DNA from: Pseudomonadota bacterium
GTDB lineage: Bacteria > Pseudomonadota > Alphaproteobacteria > Acetobacterales > Acetobacteraceae
Length of the DNA: 39,117 nucleotides
Assembly: GCA_021846225.1 (NCBI GenBank)
Contig: JAJZCG010000016.1
Location: forward strand, 1-39,117
Reading direction: 5' to 3'
Both the position numbers and the translations under genes were made by a program. This document shows positions 34,787 through 39,117 of the stretch, in pieces (position 1 is the stretch's first letter; every line of letters starts with the position of its first letter). The notes under the pieces are model-generated. The model made no database searches, was not told the origin of the DNA, and was given only the letters and a program-made list of their open reading frames with translations.

Positions 34787-37700
34787 GCCAGAATTTCCGT
34801 CTCCCAACCGGCGGGCGCGTCAACCGTGCCAAAACAATCAACTTCACGTTTGACGGCAGGCGCATGAGCGGGCTGGAGGGCGATACGCTGGCCTCGGCGC
34901 TGCTGGCCAATGGCGAGCATCTTGCCGGGCGCTCGTTCAAATATCATCGTCCGCGCGGGATTTTATCGGCGGGCGCCGAGGAGCCGAATGCGCTGGTGGG
35001 CGTGGGCGCCGATGAGGGGCATTACAGCCCGAACCTGCGCGCCACGCAGGTAGAGCTGTTCGAGGGGCTGGTGGCGGAAAGCCAGAACCGCTCGCCCTCG
35101 CTGCGGTATGACTGGGCGGGTGTGAACAATCTGATCTGGCGTTTCATTCCCGCGGGTTTCTACTACAAAACCTTCATGTGGCCGCGCGGTGCGTGGACCA
35201 AATTTTTCGAGCCCCGCATCCGCGCGATGGCCGGGCTGGGCCGCGCGCCGCGGGCGCCTGATGCCACGACCTATGCGCAGCGCTACGCGCATTGCGATGT
35301 GCTGGTCGTCGGCGCTGGCCCGGCCGGGCTGGCGGCGGCGCTGGCGGCGGTGCAGGGCGGGCAACGGGTGATCCTCTGTGATGAACAGAATGAACTCGGC
35401 GGCTCCCTGCTCAGCGAGACGGACGCCGCGATTGACGGCATCCCGGCGGTGCGCTGGCTGAGCGAGACCATCGCGCAGCTGCGGTCGGCGGGCTCGGTGC
35501 AAATCCTGACCCGCACCACCGCCTTCGGCTATTTCCCGCATAACATGCTGGGCCTGGTGGAGCGCCTCACCGACCATCTGCCCGGCGCCGCCAGCGGGCC
35601 GCGCGAGCGGCTCTGGCAGGTGCGCGCCAAGCAGGTGGTGCTGGCGGCAGGCGAGATCGAGCGTCCGCTCGTGTTCCCCGATAACGACCGCCCCGGCATC
35701 ATGCTGGCCGGCGCGGCGCGGATATATGCCAGCCGCTACGGCGTGAAACCCGGCCAGCGGGCCGTCATCGTCACCGCGCATGACAGCGCCTACCGCGCCG
35801 CGCTGGCACTCTACCAGGCTGGGGTCGGCATTGCCGCCATTGCCGATGTGCGGGCCAATCCGCAGGGCGGCTGGGTGGATCTGGCGCGCAAGGCCGGTCT
35901 GCCAGTGCGCGCGGGCTGCACCATCACCGGCACCAGCGGGCGGTTGCGCGTAACCGGGGCAGACCTCGCGCCGCTCGCGGCGGATGGTACGGTTGGCGCG
36001 TCCGAGCGGGTGAGCTGCGACCTGCTGTTGATGTCGGGCGGGTTCACCCCCAGTGTGCATCTGTTCTCGCAGAGCCGGGGCAAGCTGGTTTACGATGAAG
36101 CCCTGGGCGCCTTCGTGCCCGGCGCCCCGGCGGAGGATTGCTGGGTGGCCGGTGCGTGCCGTGGCGTGTCGCTGCTCAGCGAGGTTCTGGCCGATGGTTT
36201 CGCCAAGGGCGCCAGCGCGGCGCGGGCGGCGGGCGGCGGGCCGGTGCCCGCGCGCAGCTTTGCCACCACTCAAGCCCCCGCCACCGGCGGCGGCTTTGCG
36301 GGTGCGCTGCCGCACGGCAAAAATCCCGCATCGGTGCGCGCCTTCGTCGATTTCCAGAACGATTCGACCGCCAAGGACATCAAGCTCGCCATCAGCGAGG
36401 GGCTGCGCTCGATCGAGCACATCAAGCGCTACACCACCACCGGCATGGCGACCGACCAGGGCAAGATCTCGAACATGAACGCGCTTGGCATCGCGACCGA
36501 TGTTCTGGCCCGCCCGATCGCGCAGATCGGCACCACCACCTTCCGCATGCCCTACACCCCAACAACCTTCGGCGTGTTTGCGGGCTATGCGCGCGGCGAT
36601 TTGTTCGACACCGTGCGCCGCACCCCCGTGCATCATTGGGCGCAGGCGCAGGGCGCGGTGTTTGAGGATGTGAGCCTGTGGAAGCGCGCCCGCTACTTCC
36701 CGCTGCCGGGTGAGGACATGCACCAGGCCGTGGCGCGCGAGTGCCGCGCGGTGCGCGCCGCCGCCGGGATTTTCGATGCCTCGACGCTGGGCAAAATCGA
36801 AGTGGTGGGCCCCGATGCGGCGGAGTTTCTCAACCGCATGTATGTGAACGCCTGGAGCAAGCTCAAGCCCGGGCGCCTGCGCTATGGCCTGCTGTTGCGT
36901 GAGGATGGCTTCATCCTCGACGACGGGGTGATCGGCCGGATGAGCGATGAGTGCTTCCATGTCACCACCACGACCGGCGGCGCCGCGCGGGTGCTCACCA
37001 TGATGGAGGATTACCGCCAGACCGAATTCCCCGAGCTGAAGGTATGGCTGACCTCGACCACCGAGCAATGGGCGGTGATCGCGTTGCAAGGGCCCAAGGC
37101 GCGCGAAATTCTCGCCCCCTTCGTGGAGGGCGCGGATATTTCGCACGCGGCGATGCCGCATATGAGCGTGGTGGAATGCCGCGTCGCCGGGGTGCCCGCG
37201 CGGTTGTTCCGTGTCAGCTTCACCGGCGAGCTGGGTTTTGAGATCAACGTCCCCGCTGATTACGGCCGCGCCGTCTGGGAGGCGATCTTCGCCGCCGGCC
37301 AACCGGCCGGGCTGGTGGCCTACGGCACGGAGACCATGCATGTGCTACGCGCCGAGAAGGGCTACATCATCGTCGGCCAGGAGACCGACGGCACCGTAAC
37401 CCCTGACGATGCCGGGTTGAGCTGGGCCATTGGCAAGGCAAAGCCTGATTTCGTCGGCAAGCGCGCCCTGGCCCGCGCGGGCATGGGCGAGGGCGTGCAG
37501 CGCAAGCAACTGGTCGGCCTGCTCACGGACGACCCGCAGGTTGTGTTGGAGGAAGGCGCGCAGCTGGTCGCCGATCCGGCGCAGCCGCCGCCGATGACGA
37601 TGCTGGGCCATGTCACCTCCTCCTATTGGAGCGCCACGCTCAATCGTTCCATGGCGCTCGCCCTGGTTAAAAACGGCCGCGCCCGCATTGGCGAAACGCT

Positions 37701-37788
37701 CCATGTGCCAATGCCGGGCCGGGTCATCCGTGTGACCATCACCGGACCGGTTTTCTACGATGCTGAAGGGATCAAGCTAGATGGCTGA
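34783..37788 (+). CDS. soxA: Sarcosine oxidase subunit alpha
   Basis: The large subunit, 1001 residues. An N-terminal ferredoxin-like fold region (about 10-95, FDGRRMSGLEGDTLASALLA, KYHRPRGI) has no iron-sulfur cysteines, as in known SoxA. A NAD-binding FAD/NAD domain begins at about 173 (VLVVGAGPAGLAAALAAV) and includes AAGEIERPLVFPDNDRPG. The C-terminal half (about 600-1000) is a GcvT/aminomethyltransferase-like folate domain (RNSAGIFDASTLGK-type block, VNAWSKLKPGRLRYGLLL, SFTGELGFEINVP, LRAEKGYIIVGQETDGTVTP) that channels the methyl carbon to THF. Overlaps soxD by 4 and soxG by 8 bases. Confidence 0.96.
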   Translation: MSQNFRLPTGGRVNRAKTINFTFDGRRMSGLEGDTLASALLANGEHLAGRSFKYHRPRGILSAGAEEPNALVGVGADEGHYSPNLRATQVELFEGLVAESQNRSPSLRYDWAGVNNLIWRFIPAGFYYKTFMWPRGAWTKFFEPRIRAMAGLGRAPRAPDATTYAQRYAHCDVLVVGAGPAGLAAALAAVQGGQRVILCDEQNELGGSLLSETDAAIDGIPAVRWLSETIAQLRSAGSVQILTRTTAFGYFPHNMLGLVERLTDHLPGAASGPRERLWQVRAKQVVLAAGEIERPLVFPDNDRPGIMLAGAARIYASRYGVKPGQRAVIVTAHDSAYRAALALYQAGVGIAAIADVRANPQGGWVDLARKAGLPVRAGCTITGTSGRLRVTGADLAPLAADGTVGASERVSCDLLLMSGGFTPSVHLFSQSRGKLVYDEALGAFVPGAPAEDCWVAGACRGVSLLSEVLADGFAKGASAARAAGGGPVPARSFATTQAPATGGGFAGALPHGKNPASVRAFVDFQNDSTAKDIKLAISEGLRSIEHIKRYTTTGMATDQGKISNMNALGIATDVLARPIAQIGTTTFRMPYTPTTFGVFAGYARGDLFDTVRRTPVHHWAQAQGAVFEDVSLWKRARYFPLPGEDMHQAVARECRAVRAAAGIFDASTLGKIEVVGPDAAEFLNRMYVNAWSKLKPGRLRYGLLLREDGFILDDGVIGRMSDECFHVTTTTGGAARVLTMMEDYRQTEFPELKVWLTSTTEQWAVIALQGPKAREILAPFVEGADISHAAMPHMSVVECRVAGVPARLFRVSFTGELGFEINVPADYGRAVWEAIFAAGQPAGLVAYGTETMHVLRAEKGYIIVGQETDGTVTPDDAGLSWAIGKAKPDFVGKRALARAGMGEGVQRKQLVGLLTDDPQVVLEEGAQLVADPAQPPPMTMLGHVTSSYWSATLNRSMALALVKNGRARIGETLHVPMPGRVIRVTITGPVFYDAEGIKLDG

Positions 37789-38335
37789 AACAATGGCGCG
37801 CCTGCACCCGCTGGCCGCGGTTAAAACCGTGGCGGACGCGCATTTGCTGGCGCAGGGGCCGATGGGCCGGTTCTCCTTGCGTCTGGCGGCCAACGCCGCG
37901 CCTGCGCCGCTCGGCGCGCTGGGGCTGAGCCTGCCGCTGGCGCCCTGCCGGGCTGCCCAGTCGGAAACCGCCGCCGCTCTCTGGCTGGGGCCGGGCGAGT
38001 GGCTGCTGCTCACCGCGCCGGAACGCGCATCGGCGGTTGAAGCCGCGTTGCGCGCGGAGCTTGCGGGGCAGGCGTTCTCTCTGGTCGAGATCAGCCATCG
38101 CCAGACCGGCCTCAGCCTCTCCGGTCCGCGCGCGGCGCAACGCCTCAACGCCGGTTGCCCGCTGGACCTTGATCTCGCGAGCTTCCCGGTTGGCATGTGC
38201 ACCCGCACCGTGTTCGCCAAGGCCGAGATCGTGCTCTGGCGCACCGGGGTTGAGGCCTTCCACATCGAGGTCTGGCGTTCCTTCGTGCCGTATCTGTGGG
38301 AGCTGCTCGTGATCGTGGGAGCCGAAACCTCATGA
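37781..38335 (+). CDS. soxG: Sarcosine oxidase subunit gamma
   Basis: A protein of 184 residues starting within the end of soxA. It has the folate-enzyme-like gamma fold: WLGPGEWLLLTAP near residue 70, EISHRQTGLSLSGPRAAQRLNAGCPLDLDLASFPVG near 105-140 and a C-terminal FHIEVWRSFVPYLWELL. It completes the heterotetramer. Its stop overlaps the sdaA start (ATGA). Confidence 0.93.
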   Translation: MAETMARLHPLAAVKTVADAHLLAQGPMGRFSLRLAANAAPAPLGALGLSLPLAPCRAAQSETAAALWLGPGEWLLLTAPERASAVEAALRAELAGQAFSLVEISHRQTGLSLSGPRAAQRLNAGCPLDLDLASFPVGMCTRTVFAKAEIVLWRTGVEAFHIEVWRSFVPYLWELLVIVGAETS

Positions 38336-39117
38336 TCAGCGTTTTCGAGCTTTTCAAGGTCGGCATTGGCCCGTCCTCGTCGCACACGATGGGACCGATG
38401 CGCGCGGCGCGCAATTTCACCGAGGCATTGCGCGAGGGCGGCCTGCTCGCGGCCACGGCGCGTGTGCGCACCGAGCTGCTCGGCTCCCTGGCCTGGACCG
38501 GCGAAGGTCACGGCAGCGGCAAGGCGGTTATTTTGGGTCTGGCGGGTGAAATTCCCGAGGAGATCGACCCGTCGCACGGCGAGGCGCTGATCCTCTCGGC
38601 CACGGCCGCTGGCCGGCTGCGCCTGGGCGGGACACATGAGCTTGCCTTTGTTCCTGAACAAGACATCATTTTTGACCGCCACTCCCCCACGCCGCGCCAC
38701 CCCAACACACTCAGCTTCAGCGCCTATGCCGCGGATGGCGCGTTGTTGCTGGCGCAGCGCTGGTGCTCCGTGGGGGGCGGTTTCGTGCTGCCCGAGGATG
38801 CGCCGGATGCCCCCGCGCAAGGGATGCAGGCGGTGCCTTATCCTTTCAACTCCGGTGCGGCGCTGCTGCGGCTGGGAAAATCGAGCGGCCTGCCGATTGC
38901 AGATATGGTTCTCGCCAATGAAACCGCCCTGCGCCCGCATGCGGAGGTGATAAATTATCTTGATCGCATCATTGATGTGATGATGGAGACGATTGACCGC
39001 GGCATGCACGGGCAGGGGATATTGCCCGGCTCGCTCAAAGTGCACCGCCGCGCCGCCGGTCTGCGGGAAAAGCTGGAGGCCGATGTGGGGCTGAACAACC
39101 TGGCGCCGCATGCGATC
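38332..39117 (+). CDS. sdaA: L-serine ammonia-lyase, 3'-truncated by the window edge
   Basis: A frame of 262 codons open to the right edge, starting at ATG 38332 inside the soxG stop. The N-terminal block SVFELFKVGIGPSSSHTMGPMRAA is the signature of the iron-sulfur L-serine dehydratase beta domain. GEGHGSGKAVILGL, PHPNTLSFSA-like RHPNTLSFSA, SVGGGFV, PYPFNSGAALL and GSLKVHRRAAGL follow. The alpha domain with its cluster cysteines lies beyond the window. It converts serine to pyruvate and ammonia, the last step of the sarcosine-glycine-serine route encoded here. Confidence 0.94.
   Translation, partial: MISVFELFKVGIGPSSSHTMGPMRAARNFTEALREGGLLAATARVRTELLGSLAWTGEGHGSGKAVILGLAGEIPEEIDPSHGEALILSATAAGRLRLGGTHELAFVPEQDIIFDRHSPTPRHPNTLSFSAYAADGALLLAQRWCSVGGGFVLPEDAPDAPAQGMQAVPYPFNSGAALLRLGKSSGLPIADMVLANETALRPHAEVINYLDRIIDVMMETIDRGMHGQGILPGSLKVHRRAAGLREKLEADVGLNNLAPHAI

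Noticed and set aside
34963-37341. 792-codon open frame on the minus strand
   Set aside because: It lies entirely antisense to soxA, whose domains are unmistakable. Long antisense frames are expected in GC-rich coding DNA, and the product is low-complexity (Arg/His/Gly/Ala).
1-39117. tRNA, rRNA, CRISPR arrays, insertion sequences, integrase or attachment sites
   Set aside because: Looked for but nothing supportable was seen; gene content is contiguous chromosomal metabolism with uniform composition apart from the choX-bet gap.

Overview
This is a high-GC chromosomal segment from an alphaproteobacterium, most probably a member of the Acetobacteraceae (the acidophilic Acidocella/Acidiphilium/Rhodopila side is my best guess; this is inference from gene content, not a database result). 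Pointers are the Hint-domain surface protein with its characteristic C-terminal domain, the pheA-hisC-tyrC order, metX-metW, a cydDC-cydABX cluster and an alphaproteobacterial choXWV choline transporter. There are no rRNA, tRNA, CRISPR or IS signatures that I can see. Genes are packed tightly, with many 4-base ATGA overlaps.

Left part (1-8371): the tail of a Hint-domain protein interrupted by an in-frame amber codon; a minus-strand operon pheA-like/hisC/tyrC/glmU (aromatic amino acids plus UDP-GlcNAc); the divergent plus-strand pair metX-metW; and an unrecognised 310-residue protein.

Respiratory part (8408-15236): a short Cys-containing leader peptide coupled to cydD, then cydC, then cydA and cydB behind a perfect FNR-type box, then a CydX relative carrying an additional N-terminal membrane helix, a further 32-residue membrane peptide, and a strong terminator.

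Middle part (15303-22924): a DUF255 thioredoxin-fold protein overlapping a Tat-exported MsrB; a DUF3775 protein; a minus-strand pair encoding a VIT-family metal transporter and a cytochrome b561; a divergent P-type ATPase with an unusual PEEFP motif; a cupin that matches Mn-dependent hydroxynitrile lyases at every metal ligand; and a possible small Arg-rich ORF.

Right part (22909-39117): a one-carbon/choline catabolic island. Minus strand: choX-choW-choV (choline import) and glyA-fdhA. Plus strand: a regulator-enzyme fusion BetI::BetB, betA, then soxB-soxD-soxA-soxG and the start of sdaA. Together these import choline, oxidise it to betaine aldehyde and betaine, and (after two demethylations not encoded here) turn sarcosine into glycine, formaldehyde/methylene-THF, serine and pyruvate, with FdhA removing formaldehyde. 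The most striking item is the continuous 702-residue reading frame joining a complete BetI-type TetR repressor to a complete betaine aldehyde dehydrogenase, preceded by a BetI-like operator: a possible self-sensing repressor-enzyme comparable in logic to PutA.
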